A DNA stretch of 64,000 bases from Pelomonas sp. Root1237 (lineage in GTDB: Bacteria; Pseudomonadota; Gammaproteobacteria; Burkholderiales; Burkholderiaceae_C). The number at the start of each line of letters is the position of its first letter. Within the stretch, counting starts at the first letter, position 1. The stretch spans positions 906,205 to 970,204 of the forward strand of contig NZ_LMDK01000012.1 of assembly GCF_001425055.1 (NCBI RefSeq). Reading direction: 5' to 3'. The notes under the pieces are model-generated. The model was not told where the DNA came from. It did no database searches and worked only from the letters and a program-made list of their open reading frames with translations. The position numbers and the translations under genes were made by a program. Positions 16,770 through 25,805 of the stretch are shown piece after piece.

Positions 16770-17411
16770 TCAGGCGGCGGATTTTAGGTTCCGGCCGTAG
16801 TCGCATTCGTTGATGACCGCGCAAACATTGCACAGCGGCTTGCGTGCCTGGCAGACATAGCGGCCGTGCAGGATCAGCCAGTGATGGGCGTCAACCAGAT
16901 AGTCGGTTGGCACGCGGTCCAGCAAGCCCAGCTCGACGGCCAGCGGCGTCTTGCCTGGTGCGAGGCCGGTGCGGTTGCTGACGCGGAAGATGTGCGTGTC
17001 AACCGCCATCGTCGGCTCGCCAAAAGCAACGTTGAGCACGACGTTGGCCGTCTTGCGGCCGACACCAGGCAAGGCTTCGAGATCGGGGCGTGAGCGTGGC
17101 ACTTCGCCGCCATGCAGGTCGATCAGCATGCGGCAGGTCTGCAGCAGATGCCTGGCCTTGCTGCGGTACAGGCCGATGGTTTTGATGTACGACTCGAGGC
17201 CTTCCTGGCCAAGGGCGAGGATCTGCGCGGGTGTGTTGGCAACCGCGAACAGTCGCCTGGTGGCCTTGTTGACACCCACGTCGGTGGCCTGGGCGGACAG
17301 CAGCACGGCGGTCAGCAACTCGAAGACGCTGGTGAACTCCAGTTCGGTCTGGGGCGCCGGGTTGGCAGCCTTGAGGATGGCGAAGAAGCGTTCGACTTGG
17401 CTCGCGTTCAT
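16770..17411 (-). CDS. nth: Endonuclease III
   Basis: A 213-residue bifunctional DNA glycosylase/AP lyase that removes oxidised pyrimidines. The helix-hairpin-helix is LPGVGRKTANVVL with the catalytic lysine in GRKTA, the catalytic aspartate is in AVDTHIFRVSNR, and the C-terminal [4Fe-4S] loop has C-x6-C-x2-C-x5-C (CQARKPLCNVCAVINECDYG). The start giving MNASQVERFF fits the family; upstream in-frame sequence runs back into the rnfB gene. It lies 10 bases after the rnfB-like gene, a common betaproteobacterial pairing. Confidence 0.95.
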   Translation of the reverse strand: MNASQVERFFAILKAANPAPQTELEFTSVFELLTAVLLSAQATDVGVNKATRRLFAVANTPAQILALGQEGLESYIKTIGLYRSKARHLLQTCRMLIDLHGGEVPRSRPDLEALPGVGRKTANVVLNVAFGEPTMAVDTHIFRVSNRTGLAPGKTPLAVELGLLDRVPTDYLVDAHHWLILHGRYVCQARKPLCNVCAVINECDYGRNLKSAA

Positions 17412-17421
17412 GCCGCGATTG

Positions 17422-18066
17422 TCATGTCCGTTTGGCCCTGGCGCGGGCAAGCGCGGCTTCAATGGCCGCGCGCTTGCGGTCGAGCTGCGCGGGGTCGGTG
17501 ATCGCAGATGCCGCCGGCAGGTCCGCCAGCTTGGCTTCGGCCTTGACAACCAGGCGCGCTGCGTTCTCTTCGGCTTCGCGATGGCGGCGGAACTGGCGAA
17601 AGGCGTAGCGCTCGCGCGCCTCGTCGGCCTGCGGCGGGCTCCAGGCCGCCCAGCCGGTGGCAGTGGTGACCTCGGGCATGGAGATGCAGTCGACCGGGCA
17701 GGCCGGTACGCACAGTTCGCAGCCGGTGCACTGAGCAGTGACGATCAGGTGCATGGCCTTGGGTGCCCCGACGATGCAGTCGGCCGGGCAGGCCTTGATG
17801 CAGAGGGTGCAGCCGATGCACCAGGCTTCGTCGATGACGGCGACGCCACGCGTGGCTTCAATGCCGTTGACGGGATTCAATGGCAGGGCAGGGCGCCCGG
17901 TGATCGCGGCGAGTCGCGCAATGCCCTCTGCACCGCCAGGAGGGCATTGGTTGATCTCGGCCTCACCCGCGGTGATGGCGTCGGCGTAGCGGCGGCAGTC
18001 CGGGTAGCCGCAGCGAGTGCATTGGGTCTGCGGCAGTGCGGCGTCGATCAGCTCCGCGAGGTTCAC
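17422..18066 (-). CDS. rnfB: RnfB-like iron-sulfur electron transport protein (orphan)
   Basis: A 214-residue ferredoxin-like protein. The N-terminal Fe-S domain has CTRCGYPDC and a later NQCPPGG cysteine (residues 16-41), followed by two [4Fe-4S] ferredoxin motifs, [12 protein letters not shown] and [12 protein letters not shown]. The basic, alanine-rich C-terminal helix ends ARARAKRT. The hydrophobic N-terminal anchor of RnfB in Rnf/Rsx complexes is missing, and no rnfA, C, D, G or E gene is near, so it is probably a soluble electron carrier. Its neighbour nth also contains an Fe-S cluster; whether this protein serves it is speculation. Confidence 0.85.
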   Translation of the reverse strand: MNLAELIDAALPQTQCTRCGYPDCRRYADAITAGEAEINQCPPGGAEGIARLAAITGRPALPLNPVNGIEATRGVAVIDEAWCIGCTLCIKACPADCIVGAPKAMHLIVTAQCTGCELCVPACPVDCISMPEVTTATGWAAWSPPQADEARERYAFRQFRRHREAEENAARLVVKAEAKLADLPAASAITDPAQLDRKRAAIEAALARARAKRT

Positions 18067-18073
18067 GCTGGAT

Positions 18074-19393
18074 TCAAGCCTTTCGCTTGCGGGCCGCCGG
18101 CTTGGCTGTGGTCTTGGTCACCGTCACCTTGGCCGTCTTCTTTAGCGGCGCAGCTTCGTATTTGGCGATGAAGTCGCGCACTTCGGGATAGACCTTCTCG
18201 CGCCAGCGGCGGCCCGAGAAGATGCCGTAATGGCCGGCGCCAATGGCGTCGTAGTGGTACTGGTGCTGCTTGGCAACACCCGAGCAGATGTCGTGTGCCG
18301 CCTTGGTCTGACCGGCGCCGGAGATGTCGTCCAGCTCGCCCTCGACAGTCAGCAGTGCGGTGGTCTTGATGTCCTGCGGGCGCACGAAGTGGCCGTCAAC
18401 TGCCCAAGTGCCGTTCACCAGCGCGAAGTCCTGGAAGACGGTCTTGATGGTGTCGAGGTAGTACTCGGCCGGCATGTCCAGCACGGCGTTGTATTCGTCA
18501 TAGAACTTGCGGTGGGCTTCAGCGCTGTCATCGTCGCCGCGCACGAGGTCCAGGAAGTAGTCGTAGTGCGACGACAGGTGGCGGTCCGGATTCATCGCAA
18601 CGAAGCCGGTGTGCTGCAGGAAGCCCGGGTAGACCTCGCGGCCGGCGCCCGGGAAGTTGGTCGGTACGCGGTAGATGACGTTGTTCTCGAACCAGCCGTA
18701 GCTGCGGTTCATGGCCAGGTTGTTGACGGCCGTCGGGCTCTTGCGGGCGTCGATGGGGCCACCCATCATGGTCATGCTGCGCGGCGTGGCTTCACCGGCG
18801 CTGGCCATCAGCGAGATGGCAGCCAGCACAGGCACGGTGGGCTGGCAGACGGAGATCACATGGCTGTCGGCGCCGCCGACGTGGCGGATGAACTCCTGCA
18901 CGTAGTGGATGTAGTCGTCCAGGTGGAAGGGGCCGACCTCGAGCGGCACCATGCGCGCGTCGGTCCAGTCGGTGATGTAGACCTTGTGATCCTTCAGCAG
19001 TTGCTTGACGGTTTCGCGCAGCAGCGTGCTGTGGTGGCCGGACAGCGGCGCCACGACCAGCACCGTGGGCTGGTCCTTCATCTTGGCCAGCACCTTGAGA
19101 TCGTCGGTGTAACGCTTGAAGCGCAGCAGGCGGCAGAAGGGCTTCTCGAGCGCCACCAGCTCCTGCACCGCGACGTCGACGCCGTCGACCTCCACGGACT
19201 TGATGTCGAACTCGGGCTTCTCGTAGTCCTTGGCCAGCCGATGCATCAGGTCCAGGCCGGCAGACAGGCGCTGCGCCATCGGCGTGTGGGTGAACGGTGA
19301 CAGCGGGTGGCTGTAGAGCTTGGCCGACGCGGCTGCGAACTCAGAGAAGGGACTGAGCAGCGCGCGCTGGGTTTCGAAGAACTGATACAGCAT
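18074..19393 (-). CDS. phaZ: Intracellular polyhydroxyalkanoate depolymerase
   Basis: A 439-residue alpha/beta-hydrolase-fold enzyme that mobilises stored poly-3-hydroxybutyrate. It begins [20 protein letters not shown] and carries [14 protein letters not shown] and the catalytic-cysteine box [11 protein letters not shown] in place of a lipase serine, with the C-terminal histidine in [15 protein letters not shown]. There is no signal peptide, consistent with action on cytoplasmic granules. The C-terminus carries an extra lysine/alanine/threonine tail of about 20 residues ([20 protein letters not shown]). The gene shows that this organism accumulates PHB, though no synthase gene is in the window. 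Confidence 0.94.
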   Translation of the reverse strand: MLYQFFETQRALLSPFSEFAAASAKLYSHPLSPFTHTPMAQRLSAGLDLMHRLAKDYEKPEFDIKSVEVDGVDVAVQELVALEKPFCRLLRFKRYTDDLKVLAKMKDQPTVLVVAPLSGHHSTLLRETVKQLLKDHKVYITDWTDARMVPLEVGPFHLDDYIHYVQEFIRHVGGADSHVISVCQPTVPVLAAISLMASAGEATPRSMTMMGGPIDARKSPTAVNNLAMNRSYGWFENNVIYRVPTNFPGAGREVYPGFLQHTGFVAMNPDRHLSSHYDYFLDLVRGDDDSAEAHRKFYDEYNAVLDMPAEYYLDTIKTVFQDFALVNGTWAVDGHFVRPQDIKTTALLTVEGELDDISGAGQTKAAHDICSGVAKQHQYHYDAIGAGHYGIFSGRRWREKVYPEVRDFIAKYEAAPLKKTAKVTVTKTTAKPAARKRKA

Positions 19394-19524
19394 TGGCAAA
19401 CCTTGAACTAGGGGCCGGGACGCCCCGATGGTGCCAGAAAACGCTTTCGGCCTTGTGCGCTGCAGCATCGGATGGGCGGTCAAACCGCCAATCCTGCGCA
19501 CTTGGCTGGTGCATTGAAGGGTTT

Positions 19525-20712
19525 TCAGCCCTTGATGACCGCCGCCATCGCGCTGGCGACGGTGGGCAGATTGCCCTCATTCAGTGCGGCGACACAGATG
19601 CGGCCAGAGTCCACGCCATAGACGCCGAACTCGCTGCGCAGACGCTGCATCTGGGTGGCGTTCAAGCCCGAGTAGCTGAACATACCCAGTTGCTCAGTGA
19701 CGAAGGACAGGTCCTGGGTCACGCCGGCAGCTTTCAGCGCGGCGACCAGCGCGCCGCGCATGGCCTTGATGCGCACACGCATGCCGGCCAGCTCCTCTTC
19801 CCAAAGCGCGCGCAGCTTGTCATCGGACAGCACCTGGGCGACGACCTGGGCACCATGCGTGGGCGGGTTGGAGTAGTTGGTGCGGATCATGATCTTCAGC
19901 TGCGACAGCACGCGCACGGCTTCCTCGTCGCTGCTGCAGACCACGCTCAACGCGCCGCAGCGTTCGCCGTACAGCGAGAAGCTCTTGGAGAAGCTGGTGG
20001 ACACGAAGAAACCGACACCGGCGGCCATGAACTGGCGCACCGCTTCGCCATCTTCCTTCAGACCGAAGCCAAAGCCCTGGTAGGCCATGTCCAGGAAGGG
20101 CGTCAGGCCCTTGGCCTTGACGGCGGCGACGACCTGGGCCCACTGCTCGGCCGTGATGTCATAGCCGGTTGGGTTGTGACAGCAGGCGTGCAGCACGACG
20201 ACGGTGCCGGCGGGTGCGGCATTCAGCGCGGCCAACATGCCGTCGAAGTTGATGCCCTTCCTGGCCGCGTCGTAATAGGGGTAGGTCTCGACCGTAAAGC
20301 CGGCCTGGGTGAACAGGGCACGGTGGTTCTCCCAACTCGGGTCGGAGATCAGCACCTTGGAGGCGGGGTTGAGCTGCTTCAGGAAGTCGGCGCCGATCTT
20401 CAGCGCGCCGGTGCCGCCCAGGGCCTGCACGGTGGCGACGTTCTTCAGTTCGGAGCCGAAGACCAGCTTCTGAACGGCCTTGTCATAAGCGGCAATGCCA
20501 TCAATGGGGAGGTAGCCACGCGGCTTGGGGGCGGCGGCCATGGCGGCCTCGGCTTCGCGGACGCATTTCAGCAGCGGCAGCTTGCCGGCTTCGTCGTAGT
20601 AGACGCCAACGCCGAGATTGACCTTGCCGGGGCGGGTGTCGGCGTTGAACTGCTCGTTCAGGCCGAGGATGGGGTCACGGGGAGCAAGGGCGACATCGGC
20701 GAACAAAGACAT
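19525..20712 (-). CDS. tyrB: Aromatic amino acid aminotransferase
   Basis: A 395-residue fold-type I PLP aminotransferase of the aspartate/aromatic group that interconverts aspartate, tyrosine or phenylalanine with their 2-oxo acids. It starts MSLFADVALAPRDPILGLNE and has the substrate/PLP segments HACCHNPTGYD and SFSKSFSLYGERCGAL, which contains the Schiff-base lysine, plus the carboxylate-binding arginine in GRICVAAL. Choice of TyrB over AspC rests on overall similarity and is not certain. The gene is divergent from uvrB. Confidence 0.92.
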   Translation of the reverse strand: MSLFADVALAPRDPILGLNEQFNADTRPGKVNLGVGVYYDEAGKLPLLKCVREAEAAMAAAPKPRGYLPIDGIAAYDKAVQKLVFGSELKNVATVQALGGTGALKIGADFLKQLNPASKVLISDPSWENHRALFTQAGFTVETYPYYDAARKGINFDGMLAALNAAPAGTVVVLHACCHNPTGYDITAEQWAQVVAAVKAKGLTPFLDMAYQGFGFGLKEDGEAVRQFMAAGVGFFVSTSFSKSFSLYGERCGALSVVCSSDEEAVRVLSQLKIMIRTNYSNPPTHGAQVVAQVLSDDKLRALWEEELAGMRVRIKAMRGALVAALKAAGVTQDLSFVTEQLGMFSYSGLNATQMQRLRSEFGVYGVDSGRICVAALNEGNLPTVASAMAAVIKG

Positions 20713-20783
20713 GGCGGGTTCCTGAAGGGACGTTGGCAGGAGGGAGGCTTGAAGAATCAGGGTCTGCGCTAACCTGACCGCTT

Positions 20784-20802
20784 CTGCATTGCAGCAATGC
20801 AG
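20784..20802. promoter_or_regulatory. Perfect 8 bp inverted repeat between tyrB and uvrB
   Basis: CTGCATTG (20784-20791) and CAATGCAG (20795-20802) flank a CAG triplet in the divergent tyrB/uvrB promoter region. The spacing of the outer CTG and CAG does not match a standard LexA box. It includes an upstream in-frame ATG (20797), which argues for starting uvrB further downstream. Confidence 0.4.
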
Positions 20803-20838
20803 CGCAGCAATTTTGCCGCCGAACCCAGGGAATTCCCC

Positions 20839-22968
20839 ATGCAAGAAGCCTTGAACGTCATGCCCAGTCCAGAAAGTGACTCGGAGGAACGTAAGGGCGA
20901 ATTCGTCAGCTTCGAAGGCTCGCCGTTCCAGCTGTTCCAGCCTTTCCCGCCGGCGGGGGACCAGCCGACCGCCATCGCCAAGCTCATCGAAGGCATCAAC
21001 GACGGCCTCAGCTACCAGACCCTGCTGGGCGTCACCGGTTCGGGTAAGACCTTCACGATGGCCAATGTCATCGCCCGCCTGGGGCGCCCGGCCATCGTCT
21101 TTGCTCCCAACAAGACGCTGGCGGCCCAGCTCTACAGCGAGTTCCGAGACTTCTTTCCGAACAACGCCGTCGAGTACTTCGTCAGCTATTACGACTATTA
21201 CCAGCCCGAGGCTTATGTGCCGCAGCGCGACCTTTTCATCGAGAAGGACAGCGCGATCAACGAGCACATCGAGCAGTTGCGGCTTTCGTGCACCAAGAGC
21301 CTGTTGGAGCGGCGCGACGTGATCATCGTGGCGTCCGTATCGGCCATCTACGGCATCGGCAATCCGAGCGACTACCACCAGATGGTGATGACGCTGCGCG
21401 TGGGCGACAAGATGGGCCAGCGCGACGTCATCGCCCACCTGATCCGCATGCAGTACACCCGCAACGAAATGGAGTTCGTGCGCGGGCATTTCCGCGTGCG
21501 CGGCGACACCATCGATGTATTCCCCGCCGAACACTCGGAGCTGGCCATCCGCATCGAACTCTTCGACGACGAGATCGAGGCGCTGTCGCTGTTTGACCCT
21601 CTCACGGGGCAGATCCGCCAGAAGATCCCGCGCTTCACCGTTTACCCGAGCAGCCACTACGTGACGCCGCGCGACCGCGTGCTGGCGGCCACCGACGCGA
21701 TCAAGGCGGAGTTGCGCGAGCGCGTTGATTTCTTCGTCAAGGAGGGCAAGCTGGTGGAGGCGCAGCGCGTCGAGCAGCGCACGCGCTTCGACCTGGAGAT
21801 GTTGCAGGAGGTGGGCCACTGCAAAGGCATTGAGAACTACACGCGCCACCTGTCCGGCGCCCAGCCGGGCGACCCGCCGCCGACGCTGGTGGACTACCTG
21901 CCCAAGGACGCCCTCATGTTCCTGGACGAGAGCCACGTGCTGATCGGCCAGTTCGGCGGCATGTACAACGGTGACCGGGCGCGCAAGACGACGCTGGTGG
22001 AATACGGCTTCCGTTTGCCCTCGGCGTTGGACAACCGGCCGCTGAAGTTTGCCGAGTTCGAACGCAAGATGCGTCAGGCCATCTTTGTGTCGGCCACGCC
22101 GGCGCAGTACGAGCAGGACAACGCGGGTCAGGTCGTCGAGCAGGTCGTGCGGCCGACGGGCCTGGTTGACCCCCTCGTCGAGGTCCGGCCGGCCACTCAT
22201 CAGGTCGACGACGTGCTGCAGGAGATCCGCTTGCGTGTCGAGGTGCATGAGCGCGTGTTGATCACGACGCTGACCAAGCGCATGGCTGAGCAACTGACCG
22301 ACTACCTCAGCGACAACGGCGTCAAGGTGCGCTATCTGCACTCCGACGTGGACACGGTGGAGCGTGTCGAGATCCTGCGCGACCTGCGACTGGGCGCTTT
22401 CGACGTGCTGGTGGGCATCAACCTGCTGCGCGAGGGGCTGGACATCCCCGAGGTGTCGCTTGTCGCCATCCTGGATGCCGACAAGGAAGGCTTCCTGCGC
22501 GCCGAGCGCAGCCTGATCCAAACCATCGGCCGGGCCGCGCGCAATCTGAACGGCAAGGCCATCCTGTACGGCGACCGCATCACCGAGTCGATGCGCAAGG
22601 CCATTGGCGAGACCGAACGCCGGCGTGCCAGGCAGATCGCCTTCAACGAGGAAAACGGCATCACGCCGCGCAGCGTGCAAAAGCGCATCAAGGATTTGAT
22701 CGACGGCGTCTATTCGGCCGAATCCGGCCGAGACGATGCCAAATTGCTCGCGGCGGCCAAGGTCGAGGACTTGTCCGAGAAGGATCTGGCCAAACGTATC
22801 GCCCAGCTCGAAAAGCAGATGCTGGAACACGCCCGCAACCTGGAGTTCGAACAGGCTGCGCGGATGCGCGATCAACTGGCTCAACTGCGCGAGCAGGCCT
22901 TCGGCGCCCGCGTGCACGACAACATCGTGCCCCTGGACAGTGCTCGAAAGGCAGGTCCAGTTCGCTGA
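20839..22968 (+). CDS. uvrB: Excinuclease ABC subunit B
   Basis: The damage-verification helicase-like subunit of nucleotide excision repair. The protein (709 residues from this start) has Walker [11 protein letters not shown], the beta-hairpin region [12 protein letters not shown], helicase motifs including DESHV and VSATPAQYE, motif [11 protein letters not shown], and the C-terminal UVR domain that contacts UvrC ([19 protein letters not shown]). The start at 20839 is preceded by AGGGA at suitable spacing. A frame start at 20797 would place the ATG in a hairpin and add 14 residues not typical for UvrB. Confidence 0.96.
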   Translation: MQEALNVMPSPESDSEERKGEFVSFEGSPFQLFQPFPPAGDQPTAIAKLIEGINDGLSYQTLLGVTGSGKTFTMANVIARLGRPAIVFAPNKTLAAQLYSEFRDFFPNNAVEYFVSYYDYYQPEAYVPQRDLFIEKDSAINEHIEQLRLSCTKSLLERRDVIIVASVSAIYGIGNPSDYHQMVMTLRVGDKMGQRDVIAHLIRMQYTRNEMEFVRGHFRVRGDTIDVFPAEHSELAIRIELFDDEIEALSLFDPLTGQIRQKIPRFTVYPSSHYVTPRDRVLAATDAIKAELRERVDFFVKEGKLVEAQRVEQRTRFDLEMLQEVGHCKGIENYTRHLSGAQPGDPPPTLVDYLPKDALMFLDESHVLIGQFGGMYNGDRARKTTLVEYGFRLPSALDNRPLKFAEFERKMRQAIFVSATPAQYEQDNAGQVVEQVVRPTGLVDPLVEVRPATHQVDDVLQEIRLRVEVHERVLITTLTKRMAEQLTDYLSDNGVKVRYLHSDVDTVERVEILRDLRLGAFDVLVGINLLREGLDIPEVSLVAILDADKEGFLRAERSLIQTIGRAARNLNGKAILYGDRITESMRKAIGETERRRARQIAFNEENGITPRSVQKRIKDLIDGVYSAESGRDDAKLLAAAKVEDLSEKDLAKRIAQLEKQMLEHARNLEFEQAARMRDQLAQLREQAFGARVHDNIVPLDSARKAGPVR

Positions 22969-23035
22969 AGCTGCTGCGCCGCAGCAAAAAACCTGCCGAA
23001 ACCTAGGGATACCTGGCGGCCATAGGAAGTGGCCG

Positions 23036-23064
23036 AGTAGTCGAGTAAAATCATCGGAAATGAT
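23036..23064 (+). promoter_or_regulatory. Probable iscR promoter with a type-1-like IscR site
   Basis: The stretch GAGTAGTCGAGTAAAATCAT with the following CGGAAAT resembles the AGT-GACT-AAA..GGG pattern of class 1 IscR operators found before iscR in proteobacteria. It lies about 95-115 bases before the iscR ATG. The match was made by eye and is imperfect. Confidence 0.4.
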
Positions 23065-23089
23065 TCGCTCGGGTATTGTCTGGGCGTGC

Positions 23090-23128
23090 CGGGTTAACCC
23101 GAAATCATTTGTCCAGGACAAATCCTGG
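23090..23128 (+). promoter_or_regulatory. Cluster of perfect palindromes in the iscR leader
   Basis: Three overlapping or adjacent inverted repeats precede iscR: CGGGTTAACCCG (23090-23101), ATTTGTCC-A-GGACAAAT (23107-23123) and CCAGGA-CAAA-TCCTGG (23113-23128). The last two share bases and are mutually exclusive as RNA hairpins. They end 25 bases before the iscR start, so they could be an operator or a leader structure affecting translation. Confidence 0.5.
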
Positions 23129-23153
23129 TCGTGCCACTCGCTAAGGAGTTTTT

Positions 23154-23699
23154 ATGCGTCTCACTACCAAAGGCCGGTTTGCAGTCACCGCGATGCTGGA
23201 CCTGGCGCTGCGCGAGAATACGGGCCCCGTGGCCCTGGCGGCGATCAGCCAACGGCAGCAGATTTCGCTCTCCTACCTGGAGCAGCTCTTCGGCAAGCTG
23301 CGTCGCCATGAACTGGTGGAAAGCACCCGTGGCCCGGGTGGCGGTTATTCGCTGGGCCGCAAGGCCGAGAACATCACCGTGGCCGACATCATCGTCGCCG
23401 TGGACGAGGCGCTGGACGCCACCGGCTGCGGCGGCAAGGAAAACTGCATGGGCGAGGACAGCGGCCGCTGCATCACCCATGAACTCTGGACCAATCTGAA
23501 CGCCAAGATGATCGAGTACCTCGATTCCGTCTCCCTGCGCAAGCTCGCCGATGAGCAACTGGCCAAGGGCTTCGAGGTCGAGGCGGCGCCGGTCAAGCGC
23601 GCCATCTCCAGCCAGCCGGTGCTCAAGCCCATCCGCGTCACGGCGCCGAACTCGGTCTTTGCCCTGGGTGGCAATCTCGGTGGCGCGTTCAGCAAGTAA
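23154..23699 (+). CDS. iscR: Fe-S cluster assembly transcriptional regulator IscR
   Basis: A 181-residue Rrf2-family regulator that senses [2Fe-2S] cluster status and represses the isc operon when loaded. The winged helix covers residues 1-70 (MRLTTKGRFAVTAMLDLAL, then STRGPGGGYSLGR). Cluster ligands are Cys92, Cys98, Cys106 and His109, in the order of the family. The C-terminal tail is longer than in Escherichia coli by about 20 residues. A TAAGGAG ribosome site lies upstream. It is first in the isc operon, 27 bases before iscS. Confidence 0.95.
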   Translation: MRLTTKGRFAVTAMLDLALRENTGPVALAAISQRQQISLSYLEQLFGKLRRHELVESTRGPGGGYSLGRKAENITVADIIVAVDEALDATGCGGKENCMGEDSGRCITHELWTNLNAKMIEYLDSVSLRKLADEQLAKGFEVEAAPVKRAISSQPVLKPIRVTAPNSVFALGGNLGGAFSK

Positions 23700-23726
23700 G
23701 ACCAAGAACTCAAAAGAAGTCGTTCC

Positions 23727-24947
23727 ATGGACATGACCCCGCACTTCCCGATCTACCTCGACTACGGCGCGACGACGCCGTGCGATCCCCGCGTGGTGGA
23801 CGCGATGATTCCCTGGTTGCGCGAGCACTTCGGCAACCCGGCGTCCCGCAGCCACGCCTGGGGCTGGGAAGCGGAAGAGGCGGTCGAAAAGGCGCGCGTG
23901 CAGGTGGCCGAGTTGATCGGCGCCGACCCGCGCGAGATCGTTTGGACGTCCGGCGCGACCGAATCCAACAACCTGGCACTCAAGGGCGCCGCGCAGTTCT
24001 ACAAGACCCGCGGCAAGCACCTGATCACCGTGAAGACCGAGCACAAGGCTGTGCTCGACACGATGCGTGAGCTGGAGCGTCAGGGCTTTGAGGTGACCTA
24101 CCTCGATGTGCAGGAAAACGGTCTGTTGGATCTGGAAGTGTTCAAGGCGGCATTGCGCCCGGACACCATCCTGGCCTCGGTCATGTACGTCAACAACGAG
24201 ATCGGCGTCATCCAGGATGTCGTGGCGTTGGGCAACCTGTGCCGCGAGCGCGGCGTCATCTTCCACGTCGACGCGGCGCAGGCCACCGGCAAGGTCGCTA
24301 TCGATATGGCCAAGCTGCCCATCGACCTGATGAGCTTGGCCTCGCACAAGAGCTACGGCCCCAAGGGCATCGGCGCGCTCTACGTGCGCCGCAAGCCGCG
24401 CATCCGCCTGGAAGCGCAGATGCACGGCGGTGGCCACGAGCGCGGCATGCGCTCCGGCACGCTGCCCGTGCACCAGATCGTCGGCATGGGCGAGGCCTTC
24501 CGTATCGCCCGCGAGGAAATGGGCGCCGAGAGCGAACGCATCCGCGCACTGCACAACAAGCTGATCAAGGGCCTGTCCGGTATCGAGCAGACCTTCATCA
24601 ACGGTGACCTCGAGCACCGCGTGCCGCACAACCTGAACATCTCGTTCAATTACGTCGAGGGCGAGTCGCTGATCATGGGCGTCAAGGGCCTGGCGGTGTC
24701 GTCGGGCTCGGCTTGCACGTCGGCGAGCCTGGAGCCCAGCTATGTGCTGCGCGCACTGGGCCGCAGCGACGAGCTGGCGCACAGTTCGCTGCGCATGACC
24801 ATCGGCCGTTTCACGACCGAAGAAGAAATCGACTACGCGATCAGCGTGCTGACCGACCGCGTGGCCAAGCTGCGCGAACTGTCCCCGCTTTGGGACATGT
24901 ACAAGGACGGCATCGACATCTCGACCATCCAGTGGGCTGCCCACTGA
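23727..24947 (+). CDS. iscS: Cysteine desulfurase IscS
   Basis: A 406-residue class V PLP aminotransferase that takes sulfur from cysteine and passes it as persulfide to IscU and other acceptors. The PLP lysine is Lys208 in [11 protein letters not shown], and the catalytic cysteine is Cys330 in [15 protein letters not shown] on the flexible loop. The C-terminus [13 protein letters not shown] matches the IscU-binding end of the IscS family. ATGs at 23727 and 23733 are both possible; the length difference is two residues. Second gene of the isc operon. Confidence 0.97.
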   Translation: MDMTPHFPIYLDYGATTPCDPRVVDAMIPWLREHFGNPASRSHAWGWEAEEAVEKARVQVAELIGADPREIVWTSGATESNNLALKGAAQFYKTRGKHLITVKTEHKAVLDTMRELERQGFEVTYLDVQENGLLDLEVFKAALRPDTILASVMYVNNEIGVIQDVVALGNLCRERGVIFHVDAAQATGKVAIDMAKLPIDLMSLASHKSYGPKGIGALYVRRKPRIRLEAQMHGGGHERGMRSGTLPVHQIVGMGEAFRIAREEMGAESERIRALHNKLIKGLSGIEQTFINGDLEHRVPHNLNISFNYVEGESLIMGVKGLAVSSGSACTSASLEPSYVLRALGRSDELAHSSLRMTIGRFTTEEEIDYAISVLTDRVAKLRELSPLWDMYKDGIDISTIQWAAH

Positions 24948-25014
24948 CGGACGACAGTCCACTGCGGACTGTCGTCCGCGGTGGGCAGGCCAAGGGGCTT
25001 GCAAGCCCCTTGGC
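24931..25014. repeat. Paired strong hairpins between iscS and iscU
   Basis: The intergenic region holds a perfect 12 bp stem (24950-24961 with 24967-24978, loop ACTGC) that extends to 13 bp plus an outer CCCAC/GTGGG pairing, and a second perfect 24-base palindrome (24991-25014, arms CCAAGGGGCTTG and CAAGCCCCTTGG). A further palindrome (24931-24947) overlaps the iscS stop. The first stem shares the core AGTCC-CTGC-GGACT with a similar two-hairpin element at 51169-51229, suggesting a dispersed REP-like repeat. Confidence 0.7.
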
Positions 25015-25033
25015 AACCTAGAAGGAGAACACC

Positions 25034-25420
25034 ATGGCATACAGCGAAAAGGTCGTTGACCACTACGAGAACCCCCGCAACGTCGGCAAGTTCGACAACG
25101 GCGATGACGACATCGGCACCGGCATGGTCGGCGCGCCCGCCTGCGGCGACGTGATGAAGCTGCAGATCAAGGTCAACCCGGCGACCGGCCTCATCGAGGA
25201 CGCCAAGTTCAAGACCTATGGCTGCGGCTCGGCCATCGCCTCCAGCTCGCTCGTGACCGAATGGGTCAAGGGCAAGACGCTGGACCAGGCGCTGACGATC
25301 AAGAACACGCACATCGCCGAAGAGCTGGCGCTGCCGCCGGTCAAGATTCACTGCTCCATCCTGGCTGAAGACGCCATCAAGGCAGCGGTGGACGACTACC
25401 GCGCCAAGCACGCCAACTGA
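25034..25420 (+). CDS. iscU: Fe-S cluster scaffold protein IscU
   Basis: A 128-residue scaffold on which [2Fe-2S] clusters are built from IscS sulfur. The three ligand cysteines are Cys37 ([11 protein letters not shown], with the assembly Asp39), Cys64 ([12 protein letters not shown]) and Cys107, next to His106 ([11 protein letters not shown]). The LPPVK motif recognised by HscA is present at 100-104. An AGAAGGAG ribosome site precedes the ATG. It follows iscS by 86 bases that are filled with two hairpins, and iscA follows after 1 base. Confidence 0.97.
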   Translation: MAYSEKVVDHYENPRNVGKFDNGDDDIGTGMVGAPACGDVMKLQIKVNPATGLIEDAKFKTYGCGSAIASSSLVTEWVKGKTLDQALTIKNTHIAEELALPPVKIHCSILAEDAIKAAVDDYRAKHAN

Positions 25421-25421
25421 C

Positions 25422-25745
25422 ATGTCCGTCACGCTGACCGAAGCCGCAGCCCGCCACGTCAAGCGCTACATCGCCAAGCGCGGCAAGGGCGTGGGCGTGC
25501 GGCTGGGCGTGAAAACGACCGGCTGCTCGGGCCTGGCCTACAAGCTGGAATACGCCGATGAGGTGGCGCCAGAGGACGTGATCTTCGAGGGCCATGAGGT
25601 CAAGATCCTCATCGACCCCAAGAGCCTGCCTTACCTCGACGGCACCGAGCTGGACTTCGTCCGCGAAGGCCTCAACGAAGGCTTCAAGTTCCGCAATCCG
25701 CGCGAGAAAGACAAGTGCGGCTGCGGCGAGTCCTTCCGTGTCTGA
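25422..25745 (+). CDS. iscA: Iron-sulfur cluster assembly protein IscA
   Basis: A 107-residue A-type carrier that accepts and delivers Fe-S clusters to apoproteins. The three conserved cysteines are Cys35 ([13 protein letters not shown]), Cys99 and Cys101 ([10 protein letters not shown]). Family and position between iscU and hscB identify it as IscA rather than ErpA. It starts one base after the iscU stop. An intrinsic terminator follows within 50 bases. Confidence 0.95.
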   Translation: MSVTLTEAAARHVKRYIAKRGKGVGVRLGVKTTGCSGLAYKLEYADEVAPEDVIFEGHEVKILIDPKSLPYLDGTELDFVREGLNEGFKFRNPREKDKCGCGESFRV

Positions 25746-25764
25746 AACTCGCTGACTCGACGAC

Positions 25765-25794
25765 AGGCGCGGTGTGAACCGCGCCTTTTGCTTT
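25765..25794 (+). terminator. Intrinsic terminator between iscA and hscB
   Basis: A perfect 9 bp stem (AGGCGCGGT at 25765-25773, ACCGCGCCT at 25778-25786) with a GTGA loop is followed by TTTGCTTTTCC. It ends about 12 bases before hscB and should reduce transcription of hscB, hscA, fdx and tsaD relative to iscRSUA. Confidence 0.8.
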
Positions 25795-25805
25795 TCCACT
25801 CTGCC

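Noticed and set aside
19525-23121. A single minus-strand frame of nearly 1200 codons covering tyrB and the complement of uvrB
   Set aside because: Only the last 395 codons (tyrB) are real. The upstream part is antisense to uvrB and lacks any protein signature.
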